A program made the position numbers and the translations under genes. The notes under the pieces are model-generated. The model was not told the DNA's origin. It saw only the letters and a list, made by a program, of their open reading frames with translations, and did no database searches. 64,000 nucleotides of DNA from Halobaculum gomorrense (GTDB taxonomy: Archaea > Halobacteriota > Halobacteria > Halobacteriales > Haloferacaceae), in the NCBI RefSeq assembly GCF_900129775.1, contig NZ_FQWV01000001.1, positions 1 through 64,000 on the forward strand. Reading direction: 5' to 3'. Of this stretch, positions 18,062 through 26,758 are shown piece by piece; position 1 is the stretch's first letter, and each line of letters starts with the position of its first letter.

Positions 18062-19387
18062 TCACTTGTACCCGAGTGCCCGAAGACGCTCCTCAACGCC
18101 TTCGTCGTCGTCGACATCCGGGACTTCGACATCCTCGGAAGTTTCCTCGATCTTCTCGAATCGGTCGTTCAGTCGCTTCCGGAAGCGCTCGATAGTTCCC
18201 GGATGCTGGTCCGCGACGTCGTCCGTTTCTCCAGGGTCCTCAGCGAGGTCGAAGAGGGACTGTTCGTCGGTTTTTCCGTCGTAGAGGTACTTCCAGCGGT
18301 CGGTACGGAACCCGATTCGCAGGTAGTCCTCGCCTCGAACCTCTTTCTCAGTGACGATGGCGTCGTAATCCGGGCTCGCTCCGTCGATGACGGGGAGAAG
18401 TGATTCGCCTTCGAGGCGTTCGGTCATCTCGTAGGAGTAGTCGGCGTCGGCGAGATCGAGAAGTGTCGGGAGGATATCCAGGGTTCGAACCATGGTGTCG
18501 AGGGTCGTCGGCTGGTCGACAGGAGCCGAATCCGGGAATCGAATCAGCAGCGGAACCCTCGTGAGTTCGTCGTACGGGAGGTTCTTGTGTCCGTAGAGAC
18601 CGTGTTCGTCGAACTCGTCGCCGTGGTCGCCGACGACGACGACGGTAGTGTCTTCCAGCTCGCCGCGTTCATCCAGTTGATCGAGAAAATCCCCGATCTC
18701 CTGATCAAGATACTCGACTTCCTTCCGGTAGTTCGTCCAGAGTTCCTCGTGTTCCGCGGGCGTGATTTCGTCGGGCGCGTTCACGGCCGCTTTTCGCCAG
18801 AGTCGCTCGGCGCGGAACTTGTTCCGATAGCCGAAATCGCCGCCGGGGAGATACGGACCGTGGACGTCCATGTACTGCGTCCAGAGGAACCACGGGTCGT
18901 CGGTCGACGTGATCCACTCTGCGAGGTTTCGGTTCACCTTCTCAGCTGGTAGGTACGGAGTGCGTCGGAGGATTCGCGCGGCTTTGTTCGCGAACGTGAG
19001 GAGTTTGTCGGGTGCGTTTTCGACGACCCCGTCCGGATCGTAGGGAAAGATGTTCTCCTCGAACGTGTCGAACCCGCGATCGAAGTTCCGGAGTCGGGAG
19101 ACGTTCGGGTTCGAGTGAATCGCGCCCGTGGTGTAGCCGTTCCGTTGGAACTGTTCGGCCATCGTCGGCTGTTCTTTTTCGAGGTACCAGTGTCCGCCGT
19201 AGTCGAGTGGGTAGCGGCCGGTGAGCATCGCAGTCATCGACGGCGCGGTGCTGATACCCTGGGCAAAACACCGCGTGAACGAGATTCCGTCCTCGGCGAG
19301 CTCGTCGAGGGTCGGCGTGTCGAACTCGTCGTCGGCGACGGCGTCGTAGCGTAAGGAATCGACGACGAGAAAGAGGACGTTGGTCAT
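18062..19387 (-). CDS. Sulfatase-like alkaline-phosphatase-superfamily enzyme with Thr at the nucleophile site
   Basis: The product is 441 residues. The start VLFLVVDSLRYD gives metal ligand D10. In the position of the sulfatase motif Cys/Ser-x-Pro-x-Arg it has T47-A-P-S-M51, so the formylglycine precursor residue and the Arg are absent. A Thr nucleophile is found in LtaS-like phosphoglycerol and phosphoethanolamine transferases. VVVGDHGDEFDEHGLYGHK is the second metal site, and a plain soluble C-terminus ends in LRALGYK. A true sulfatase activity is therefore unlikely; phosphodiester transfer or hydrolysis on the glycan is more plausible. It is the last gene of the minus-strand run that starts at 25700. 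Confidence 0.75.
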   Translation of the reverse strand: MTNVLFLVVDSLRYDAVADDEFDTPTLDELAEDGISFTRCFAQGISTAPSMTAMLTGRYPLDYGGHWYLEKEQPTMAEQFQRNGYTTGAIHSNPNVSRLRNFDRGFDTFEENIFPYDPDGVVENAPDKLLTFANKAARILRRTPYLPAEKVNRNLAEWITSTDDPWFLWTQYMDVHGPYLPGGDFGYRNKFRAERLWRKAAVNAPDEITPAEHEELWTNYRKEVEYLDQEIGDFLDQLDERGELEDTTVVVVGDHGDEFDEHGLYGHKNLPYDELTRVPLLIRFPDSAPVDQPTTLDTMVRTLDILPTLLDLADADYSYEMTERLEGESLLPVIDGASPDYDAIVTEKEVRGEDYLRIGFRTDRWKYLYDGKTDEQSLFDLAEDPGETDDVADQHPGTIERFRKRLNDRFEKIEETSEDVEVPDVDDDEGVEERLRALGYK

Positions 19388-19426
19388 GTGGAGTCGTCTA
19401 GCTAGACTGCAGTAAAATGGCTTGTG

Positions 19427-20704
19427 TCATCGTGTCGGCCACCGAACGTCGAATTCGACGTTCGAGAGTCCGACGACGGTGAGGAGGAGAAGGATCGGGA
19501 TGAACTGGATCCGTCGGCGCACGGCAGCACCGTAATTCATCTCGATGATCGAGTACGTGACGACGCCAGTCAGGAAGTAGGAGAGAAGAAGTCCGAGGTA
19601 GTAGGGCCTGTCTTGGAGTATCGCGATTCCCCGTCGGACGAACAGGGTCGCAACGAGAAGTGCAAGAGCACTCATGCCGACGAACAGCTCTGTGACGCTC
19701 TGGATATGCCACGGGAAGGGCGTGTACAGGAAGTACAGAACCTTCATCGGTGCGTAAAGGATTACGTCCAGCCAAGTGTCGTAGTGGAGTCCCATCAGGT
19801 ACACGGCGTCACCATGAGCACGGCCGTACGCGAACGATTCGAGCGCCGCAGGGGAGAGCGTGGATCCGTGGCCGGTGAACGTCTCGAAATTGAGGGCGAA
19901 GAACGCGAGGAACGGGGCGGACAGGAGTGTGAGCCCCGCGAGGTAGTAGGGCTTATCGCGAGTCTTGACGAGACTGACGAACCCGACCATCGCCGCGATC
20001 AAGAACAGGTTCTCCTTGCGGAGTGCGAACGTAAATGCGGTGGCGAGAAGCGCGATTGCGAGGGTCGGTAGTGTGACAGAGTCGAGCCACTGGGCGGCGG
20101 CCCAGAGGAACGTCAGCATCGCGACGACGAGGACGACCTCTCGCTGAATGACGACCGACCGGTAGACGATAGTCGGCCAGAAGAGCACGACGGTGGCCGC
20201 GAGTACTGACGTTCGGTAATCGACGACGTGGCGCGCGAGTTTGAAGACGAGGTAGCCGACGAAGAGGCTGAAAAATGCGATGCCGATACGGCCAGCGACT
20301 GACGAGTGACCGAGGACGACGTAGAACGGCGCGAGCAAGTGCGCCATCACGACGCGCATCGTCGTAACGTCGCCGAGGACGCCGACGAGGTGGCCGTTCG
20401 ACCACGCGGTTGCGAGATCGATTGCACGCCGATTGTGGCCTGTGGAGATCGGTACAGTCGGGAGGAATCCGACGACTGAATCGACCACGACGAACGCAAT
20501 CCGGAACAAGAACGCTCCGGAGAGCGCGGTCAGGAGGTAGTTACGAAATTGGTACGCGGCGACGCCGACGGTGATAGTAAGGGCGGCGACAAACAGAACC
20601 GCGATTTCAACTGGGAGTAGTACGAGGAGGGCGAGTGTACAGACTACTGGGACGGCGAGCGGGGCGAACTGGCGGAATTCTCGGGTTCGATGTACACTAC
20701 TCAT
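19427..20704 (-). CDS. Multi-pass membrane protein, possible GT-C or Wzy-type enzyme
   Basis: The product is 425 residues with roughly ten hydrophobic segments and a short cytosolic N-terminus. A larger extracytoplasmic loop lies around FPWHIQSVTELF, and the C-terminal helix is preceded by NYGAAVRRRIQFIPILLLL. The Arg-rich RRRIQFIP segment before the last helix recurs in predicted membrane proteins of polysaccharide loci, including polymerases and GT-C transferases. No catalytic motif is certain. Its start overlaps the end of the upstream GT4 gene by 8 bases, and the phosphatase-superfamily gene follows 39 bases downstream, so it is in the operon. It could polymerise or ligate the glycan. Confidence 0.65.
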   Translation of the reverse strand: MSSVHRTREFRQFAPLAVPVVCTLALLVLLPVEIAVLFVAALTITVGVAAYQFRNYLLTALSGAFLFRIAFVVVDSVVGFLPTVPISTGHNRRAIDLATAWSNGHLVGVLGDVTTMRVVMAHLLAPFYVVLGHSSVAGRIGIAFFSLFVGYLVFKLARHVVDYRTSVLAATVVLFWPTIVYRSVVIQREVVLVVAMLTFLWAAAQWLDSVTLPTLAIALLATAFTFALRKENLFLIAAMVGFVSLVKTRDKPYYLAGLTLLSAPFLAFFALNFETFTGHGSTLSPAALESFAYGRAHGDAVYLMGLHYDTWLDVILYAPMKVLYFLYTPFPWHIQSVTELFVGMSALALLVATLFVRRGIAILQDRPYYLGLLLSYFLTGVVTYSIIEMNYGAAVRRRIQFIPILLLLTVVGLSNVEFDVRWPTR

Positions 20705-21827
20705 CTACGAGTTCCCGGTAGAGGTCTACGTACTCTTCGACCGTACGCTCAATTGAGAAGTTTTCGGTGACACGCTTATAGCCTCGTGAACCAAGCTCAC
20801 GTCTCCGTACCGGATCATCAAGTAGTTGGATAATTGCGTCTGCAAGTGCAGCCTCATCCTTCGGTTCCACAAGAATTCCAGCATCGTTAACAACTTCTCT
20901 AAACGGTGGGATGTCAGTGCCAATTATCGGACAACGAGCCGCCATCGCTTCAGCAGGTGCGAGTGGCAGCCCTTCCCAGAGTGAAGGAAATACAGCAACA
21001 TCGAACGCTGGGAGATACGGGAATACGTTCGATAGCAGCCCAGTAAAAACAATATCATCTTGATAATCTGTAGATTTCGCCTCGCTCTTTAATTCAGTCA
21101 TCAAATCCCCTCCGCCAATTAACAGAAGTTGTGCATCAGGCCGATGCTGTTTGATTTCGGGAAACGCACGGATCAGGTATTTGTACCCTTTGGCTTCGGT
21201 GAACCGTCCAACAGTCCCGATTACAGGTTGTTCCCTCGAAATCTGTAGATTGGAGAGGACGTCGTCTGTTTTCGAGAATTCCTGCTCGATAGCCTTCACA
21301 TCAACTCCATTCTGGATTGTCCGAATTTTCGTCTCGTCCGTGAGAAGTCGTCGTTCCCAGGGCCGGAGAGAATTAACAACCGCATCACTCACGCCGACGA
21401 TAGCAGTTGAAAGGGGGAGTGTGATGCCATTAGCAATGCGGTTTGATAGCGGGTAGCTGGTATGCACGCTATGCTCGATGCTTACTACGCGGGACATACC
21501 ACTGAGACGGCCAGCTATTCGCCCCCATACTCCAGATATCGGAGAATTTGTCTGTAGTACGTCGTGGTCGGAGGTACGTAAATGACGAACGAGTCTCACG
21601 AAAGCGGCTAAGTCATAATTCGATGATGCCCCAATGTTGACCACGGACGCATCGTGTCGCTCAAATTCGTCCGTATAAGTCCCCTCACCGAACATATAGT
21701 AGATCGTCGTATCGAATTCTGAAGACGGCAGATGACGGCAGATGTCGAAGAGAAGTTGTTGTGCGCCCCCATGCTCTTTGTTCAAATTACCTATTAGATA
21801 AGATATATTGATTTTCTGATTTCTCAT
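20697..21827 (-). CDS. GT4-family glycosyltransferase
   Basis: The product is about 376 residues with a complete GT-B fold. The N-terminal part has NLNKEHGGAQQLLFDICRHL and TNSPISGVWGRIAGRL, then SIEHSVHTSYPL. The C-terminal part has IGTVGRFTEAKGYKYLIRAF and LLIGGGDL, and the family 4 region SLWEGLPLAPAEAMAARCPIIG. I prefer the ATG at 21827 because AGGGA lies six bases ahead; an ATG five codons upstream (21842) is possible. Codon use is more AT-rich than in the genes downstream. It overlaps the membrane-protein gene and follows the flippase by a short gap, so it belongs to the 25700-18062 operon. Confidence 0.85.
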   Translation of the reverse strand: MRNQKINISYLIGNLNKEHGGAQQLLFDICRHLPSSEFDTTIYYMFGEGTYTDEFERHDASVVNIGASSNYDLAAFVRLVRHLRTSDHDVLQTNSPISGVWGRIAGRLSGMSRVVSIEHSVHTSYPLSNRIANGITLPLSTAIVGVSDAVVNSLRPWERRLLTDETKIRTIQNGVDVKAIEQEFSKTDDVLSNLQISREQPVIGTVGRFTEAKGYKYLIRAFPEIKQHRPDAQLLLIGGGDLMTELKSEAKSTDYQDDIVFTGLLSNVFPYLPAFDVAVFPSLWEGLPLAPAEAMAARCPIIGTDIPPFREVVNDAGILVEPKDEAALADAIIQLLDDPVRRRELGSRGYKRVTENFSIERTVEEYVDLYRELVDE

Positions 21828-21857
21828 GTTGTGTCCCTGCATTTAGTTTGCAAAACA

Positions 21858-23303
21858 CTATTTAAGAGCCCTGATTAAGGATTCGTCTTCCGCATCAACT
21901 CCTAATAGTATAGTTAGTAGTATAAACGTAGCAAGTCCAATCGCCCCGGCGATTAGAGCAGTTCGTAAGGAGTTCCCCAGAATATCTCTGAGTAGGAACA
22001 TAGCAATTATTGCACTGACCGAAGAGGCAGCTCCTTTCCAATAAGAACGTGAAAATGGATGGATTCCAATGAAATACTTTACTTGAATAATTCGGAGAGT
22101 ATTCACAACGACGATTGTGGATGCAGTAGCTACGGCAGCTCCAATCACCCCATAACGAGCTATAAGGATAAAATTCAAGATTATATTAAGTAGTGCAGAA
22201 ATTGTGGAGTTTATAAACTCTGACCGCTCGTACCCAGCCATTATCAAAAAGGGGCCACCCAGACCAAATCCTACAGCAAATAACTGTCCAATTACCAGTA
22301 CCCGTAACCCGCGTTCCAATCCAGTAAAACCGCTTCCAAAGATCGAAAGAACTGGGCCAGAGTACAAATATAGAAACCCCCCACCAGCGACACCCAACCA
22401 AATTAAATATTTTGTCATTCCGGTGTAAATATTTGATAGTGGAGATTTATTGGAATTATGATAATAGTCAGATGCGTAGCTAGGGAATATCGCGTTTGCA
22501 GATTGTTGTAAGAGCATCAATGTAGCAGAAGTTTGGAAAATAGCCTGATACTGGCCAACAGCATAGTTATTTTCCAGAATATTTAGCATTAAAATATCTG
22601 TCCAAGAAAGGGCTTGATTCACCACCGCAACAAAGAGAACCGGAACAGAATACCCCACCAGCTCTTTGATATCGACATTCAATTCAAATGAGGGTTTGTA
22701 TTCTACCAACCTAACTAGGAATATTATTGAAAGTGCGGCCCCGAGAGCAGTGGATATCACGTAAACAACAGCCAGGAGCTTGATCGAGTGTAGCGTAATT
22801 GTAACGAGTATTACACCAGCCAAGGCAGTAATTGACTGGCCAAAATCACGAATATACACTGCGTATTTTGTTTCTTTAAATCCGCGGGTAGCTGCCATTC
22901 CAACGGTCATCACACTGTACGGCGCGATGCCTAGAAGAAATATCTTCAAGACATCCCCAGTATCCGACTGGAGAATGGAAAACTGTTTCAGACTAAGATA
23001 CCCGATCCCGCTAATCAACAGACTCAAACTAAAGGATGAAATCAAACAAATAGAAATAATACTGAACGTTTTTTCTTTATTTTCATCACTATTATAGATA
23101 GGTATGTACTTTTGTGCAGTGTTGTCCAAACCGAATCTTCCAACAACACTACCAATACTCAACAAAACGACGCCTGTGGTGAATACCCCCAATGCTTCAG
23201 GGCCGAAAAAACGCCCAATAAGAACATTAGTTAGATATCTGATAGATTTGCCGATTAAGGCTCCGACCAAAGCAATCGAAAATAGCCGTAGAATGTTACT
23301 CAT
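21858..23303 (-). CDS. Polysaccharide flippase (PST/Wzx family), second copy
   Basis: The product is 481 residues with about 12-14 membrane helices. The N-terminus IGKSIRYLTNVLIGRFFGPEALGVFTTG is the PST flippase start. GRFGLDNTAQKYIPIY follows the second helix. An Asp sits in a helix-start WTDILML, and a C-terminal pair of helix bundles completes the family plan. Base composition is strikingly AT-rich relative to the cluster mean, which suggests import from another source. The gene starts four bases after the methyltransferase stop, so it is co-transcribed. With the 2404-3888 protein this gives two flippases in one locus, possibly for two glycans. Confidence 0.85.
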   Translation of the reverse strand: MSNILRLFSIALVGALIGKSIRYLTNVLIGRFFGPEALGVFTTGVVLLSIGSVVGRFGLDNTAQKYIPIYNSDENKEKTFSIISICLISSFSLSLLISGIGYLSLKQFSILQSDTGDVLKIFLLGIAPYSVMTVGMAATRGFKETKYAVYIRDFGQSITALAGVILVTITLHSIKLLAVVYVISTALGAALSIIFLVRLVEYKPSFELNVDIKELVGYSVPVLFVAVVNQALSWTDILMLNILENNYAVGQYQAIFQTSATLMLLQQSANAIFPSYASDYYHNSNKSPLSNIYTGMTKYLIWLGVAGGGFLYLYSGPVLSIFGSGFTGLERGLRVLVIGQLFAVGFGLGGPFLIMAGYERSEFINSTISALLNIILNFILIARYGVIGAAVATASTIVVVNTLRIIQVKYFIGIHPFSRSYWKGAASSVSAIIAMFLLRDILGNSLRTALIAGAIGLATFILLTILLGVDAEDESLIRALK

Positions 23304-23307
23304 CTAC

Positions 23308-24192
23308 CTATAGGCCTCTAACAACACCAATTAGTACACCTGTTTCTTCACTACAATCCCCACTGTCCTTGCGATAAAATCCATACGGAGTCTGTGCTCT
23401 GGAGTCTTCTATTCGTTGGGGATTTTGCACTACCTTCTGTTGTATGTATGTATCAATTGCGCTGTCTTCAAAGACGTCATTAAGTAATCTCTCAAAGGAA
23501 CGGGCATCATAGCTATTGACATGAGGATAGTCCTTGAGTTGTTCTTTGGTATCCATTCTCGATAGATCTTGGTTATTAGGGACAGAGACTATGATACACC
23601 CATCATCACTAACAACTCTGCGCAATTCGTTTAGGAGTTTTTTATCGTCATTAACATGTTCCAGGGTTTCAAAACAACTAACGCTGTCCCTGGAATTCTC
23701 CTTCAACGGCAAATGGGCTGCATTACCCCTAACATAGTTTGCTTCATTGCCATAATGTGCATTTGCGTAATTAATTGCGGCAGAGTCAATCTCTACGCCG
23801 AGGTAATTGGTGCCTGGCCGAAGAGTCCTGAAAATTTTGTTTGCATAGCCAACACCACATGCTACATCTAAATGCTCCGGTCCAACATCATATTTATCAA
23901 ATAGATCTATTGCAAATAGATATCTAGAAATGTGGTTTGCTTTTACGGTATCTTTCACCATAGGAGGGGTTGGGTTAAATGGCGGATCAAGTAACGCATC
24001 GACTCGATCCAACGGTTTTCCAAGAGGCAACACAAGCATTGCCTCAGAAAAACTGCGACCAGTGGCAAACAACGAGATCAGAGCGACGGGAGCGTACAAG
24101 TAACTTTTCAAAAATTTGAGAAATTTAGAAAGGAAGGGTGTTAACCCCTCTTCCCTCAATATTCTAATCCCATATCGAACTAACCTTCGCAT
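23308..24192 (-). CDS. Class I SAM-dependent methyltransferase
   Basis: The product is about 294 residues. The N-terminal 75 residues contain hydrophobic stretches (SYLYAPVALISLFATG) that may bind the membrane. The methyltransferase core has HLDVACGVGYANKIF (motif I), YLGVEIDSAAINYA (motif II), ETLEHVNDDKKLLNELRRV, and a late VVSDDGCIIVSVPN. It resembles UbiE/Coq5-type and glycan O-methyltransferases. The ATG at 24192 is preferred over the GTG at 24204, since GGTGG lies four bases before it. Like the flippase downstream it is AT-rich. It probably methylates a sugar of the lipid-linked glycan, as other methyltransferases of archaeal glycosylation loci do. Confidence 0.8.
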   Translation of the reverse strand: MRRLVRYGIRILREEGLTPFLSKFLKFLKSYLYAPVALISLFATGRSFSEAMLVLPLGKPLDRVDALLDPPFNPTPPMVKDTVKANHISRYLFAIDLFDKYDVGPEHLDVACGVGYANKIFRTLRPGTNYLGVEIDSAAINYANAHYGNEANYVRGNAAHLPLKENSRDSVSCFETLEHVNDDKKLLNELRRVVSDDGCIIVSVPNNQDLSRMDTKEQLKDYPHVNSYDARSFERLLNDVFEDSAIDTYIQQKVVQNPQRIEDSRAQTPYGFYRKDSGDCSEETGVLIGVVRGL

Positions 24193-24278
24193 AGAATCCA
24201 CCAAGATTCTGAGTTACCTTAATCTATCGAATATCCCTACTGTGGCATCGATATTACTTTCGCCCGATGCCCTACAAT

Positions 24279-25700
24279 TTAATCCTGTAAAAATATGTAA
24301 AAGGCGTCCGCACCCACTTTCCACACCTGCCTCACGATCAACTTCAGGTCGTACCAGAACGACTGCTTCTTCACGTACTGAAGGTCGTAGCGGATTTTCG
24401 TTTGCGGGTCAGCGCCCGTGACCCCCCTCACTTGCGCGACGCCGGTCAATCCCGGCTTGACGAACCAGCGTTTCCGCCAGTCGATGACGCCGGACTGGAT
24501 GTCGAAGTCGAATGCTGGACGCTCCGGACGCGGGCCAACGACACTCATGTCGCCCCACAGCACCGCCCAGAGCTGCGGAATTTCGTCGAGGTGCGTCTGT
24601 CGGAGTACGCGTCCGACTCGCGTTACCCTGGGATCAACGCCACCTTCATCTTCGGCACTGATCTTCACGCCTGTGGTCGCCTCGGCGTTCTCGACCATCG
24701 ACCGGAACTTGTACACGTCGAACCTCTCTCCAAACACCGCCGTCCGCTCCTGCTTGTAGAGCACCGACCCACCGTCATCTACCTTAATCGCCACACAGAT
24801 GCCCAGGATCACCGGTAACAACACCACCAACCCTACTCCGGAGAACGCCACGTCGAACGCCCGCTTCAGCATGTAGTCCTGGATATCCCACGGCTCAATT
24901 TGAACGTCCACCAACCGCCCCACATCTTCCCCAGACGTCAACACCGTATCCGAATGATCGCGATGCACCTTCGCGTCGACGCCGTGCTCGTAACAGGCAT
25001 CTAACGCCCCGAAGAACTCCGCCCTGTCCGCGTGCTCGAACGCCAGCACGACCGTGTCGACGTCGTACTCCACGAGCACGTCCTCGATGCGCGAGAGCCC
25101 GCCCAGTCGGGCCAACCCCTCCACGTGCACGCCGCCGTCGGCGATCGCCTGCGCGCCGAGTTCCGCCTGCACGCCGACGGCGTTCGTCGGGCACAGATAC
25201 CCCAGCGGCTCCTCGTCGACCTGTCCGATCACGTCTGCGATCACGTCGGGGTCGTCGCCGACGACGATTGTCCGGTCCCCGTCGCCGTTCGGCCGCTGGC
25301 GGATCCACACGAACCACGCGGGCAGGGCGACGAACAGCACCGGCGCGACCAACAGCACCGTGAGCCGCGGAAGCGCGTACGTGTAGTCGAAGTAGCCGAT
25401 CGTCGCGACGGCGAAGACGGCGACGATCACCCGCTTGTGCGTGAGCGCAACTGTGTCGAGGACGCGGCGCGGCCGCGGCCGGTACAAGGGGAAGAACGCC
25501 CCCGTGAACACCACGACGGTCAGCAGGACCTCGATCGCGAACTCCGGGCCGTCGGGCGAGCCCGCGGGAAGCCGCCGTAACAGCGGTAGCGTCGCCACGG
25601 CTGACTGGACCACGCCGTGGTTCGCAATGGCGACCGCTAGCGTCGATAGGAGGATCACGCCCCCGACGCTGGCCAGTCGATATCGCCACCCTCGCTCCAT
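24279..25700 (-). CDS. Initiating sugar-phosphate transferase (WbaP/ExoY-type polyprenyl phosphoglycosyltransferase)
   Basis: The product is 473 residues. Several N-terminal membrane helices are followed by a Rossmann-like regulatory region (RTIVVGDDPDVIADVI), as in WbaP-like large monotopic transferases. The catalytic domain begins near DYMLKRAFDVAFSGVGLVVLLPV and has VYKFRSMV, THLDEIPQLW (the Asp-Glu catalytic pair) and the phosphate-binding VVGPRPERP, ending after PGLTGVAQVRG. These enzymes transfer a sugar-1-phosphate to a lipid phosphate to start glycan assembly. It is first in the minus-strand unit running to 18062. CACTTAACC about 30 bases upstream of the ATG may be its TATA region. 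It probably primes the glycan with a hexose- or HexNAc-phosphate. Confidence 0.9.
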   Translation of the reverse strand: MERGWRYRLASVGGVILLSTLAVAIANHGVVQSAVATLPLLRRLPAGSPDGPEFAIEVLLTVVVFTGAFFPLYRPRPRRVLDTVALTHKRVIVAVFAVATIGYFDYTYALPRLTVLLVAPVLFVALPAWFVWIRQRPNGDGDRTIVVGDDPDVIADVIGQVDEEPLGYLCPTNAVGVQAELGAQAIADGGVHVEGLARLGGLSRIEDVLVEYDVDTVVLAFEHADRAEFFGALDACYEHGVDAKVHRDHSDTVLTSGEDVGRLVDVQIEPWDIQDYMLKRAFDVAFSGVGLVVLLPVILGICVAIKVDDGGSVLYKQERTAVFGERFDVYKFRSMVENAEATTGVKISAEDEGGVDPRVTRVGRVLRQTHLDEIPQLWAVLWGDMSVVGPRPERPAFDFDIQSGVIDWRKRWFVKPGLTGVAQVRGVTGADPQTKIRYDLQYVKKQSFWYDLKLIVRQVWKVGADAFYIFLQD

Positions 25701-25836
25701 TTAAGTCGTGTTGTCATGGGAACAGGGTTAAGTGCTACGTACGACGCCCGACATTCGGTAGCGGAGCACCCCGACGCAGGCTGCTAGTTTAGTCAGAATA
25801 TGTCGGACGAACACAATATCACGTCCGGTACCCACG

Positions 25837-25950
25837 ATGAGGAAGCGAAATGGGCGTACATTCGGCGTCGACGCAAACGACGCCGTCGACCGGGACCCCG
25901 ACGAGTCACTGGGGGCGGCGTTGGCGACCGTCGAACGGGGAATTCGATGA
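25837..25950 (+). pseudogene. 37-codon C-terminal remnant coupled to the next gene
   Basis: An ATG at 25837 opens 37 codons. The tail FGVDANDAVDRDPDESLGAA, then LATVERGIR, has typical haloarchaeal acidic composition, unlike the neighbouring frames. Its TGA overlaps the ATG of the next gene as ATGA. This suggests the end of a larger upstream gene whose 5' part was lost when the glycan cluster was joined here, leaving the old translational coupling. It might also be a genuine tiny protein. Confidence 0.4.
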
Positions 25951-26660
25951 CGGCCGCCCCGTCGGCTGCGAACCGGTTCCTCCGGCACTCGACCGTCGTG
26001 AGCGGCGTCGTCGCCGTCATCCTCGGTGCCGTCGCTGTGGGACTAATCGCCGAGACGACGCTCCAGCGACAGTTCCTGATGGGGGCGCTCATCGGCGTGA
26101 GCACGTTCGGCCTCGGCGGCCGGTTGTGGCACCGGTGGCGTGGTGCCGTCGGCCTCGGTCTGGTGGTGTGCGGGTGTCTGGTCGTCACCGCCGCGGCAGG
26201 CAACGCCGTCACGCAACCTCCACGGATCATCCATCGGCTCGAACTGTTACCCGGGATACTGGGGCTGTGGACGCTCGCCGCGGCGCTCGTGCCGATAGGG
26301 TTCCGCTGGAGTCGACTCTTGATCGCCGTCGGGTCCGGACTGCTGTTCGTCGCGGTGCTTACGAGCGGCGTCGTCCGCGGGGCGTCCACGACGGCGCTCG
26401 TGGTCGCGGCAGCAGCGACGATCCTCGCGTGGGACGCCGCCGAGAACGCGGTGTCGCTGGGAGTGCAAGTCGGTGCCCACCCGGAGACAGTCACCGTCCG
26501 AGGGGAACTCGCTCACGTGATGCTCAGCGGCGGTCTCGCCGCGGGCGCCGTCGTGGCCGTCCTCGGGGTGACCCATCTCGGCGTCGACAGCCTCCCATTC
26601 GAGGCCCTCGTCGCGCTGCTGGTCGCCGGTGTCGTCCTGCTGTTGGCATCCCACCGGTGA
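25947..26660 (+). CDS. Multi-pass membrane protein, DUF7519-like
   Basis: The product is about 237 residues with six to seven hydrophobic helices and little else: VVSGVVAVILGAVAVGLIAE, GAVGLGLVVCGCLVVTAA, LLIAVGSGLLFVAVLTSG, and a last pair near AHVMLSGGLAAGAVV and LVALLVAGVVLLLASHR. Between them is ATILAWDAAENAVSLGVQVG. This looks like the haloarchaeal DUF7519 proteins that usually travel with MoxR and DUF58 genes, here convergent with moxR. I chose the ATG at 25947 because it overlaps the preceding reading frame as ATGA; the extension to 25800 is an Arg-rich off-frame run. Function unknown. Confidence 0.65.
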   Translation: MTAAPSAANRFLRHSTVVSGVVAVILGAVAVGLIAETTLQRQFLMGALIGVSTFGLGGRLWHRWRGAVGLGLVVCGCLVVTAAAGNAVTQPPRIIHRLELLPGILGLWTLAAALVPIGFRWSRLLIAVGSGLLFVAVLTSGVVRGASTTALVVAAAATILAWDAAENAVSLGVQVGAHPETVTVRGELAHVMLSGGLAAGAVVAVLGVTHLGVDSLPFEALVALLVAGVVLLLASHR

Positions 26661-26758
26661 ACGGTGTTTCCGGTTTCGAATCAGTGAACCCAATTCCGGC
26701 GAGGCGACGCTGTTCCGGAACCGAGCGAGAACTGCTAGCCCGCATCGAACGCGTCGAC

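Noticed and set aside
18062-19387. Straight annotation as sulfatase
   Set aside because: The Cys/Ser and Arg of the sulfatase motif are replaced (T47, M51), so the specific activity is not supported.
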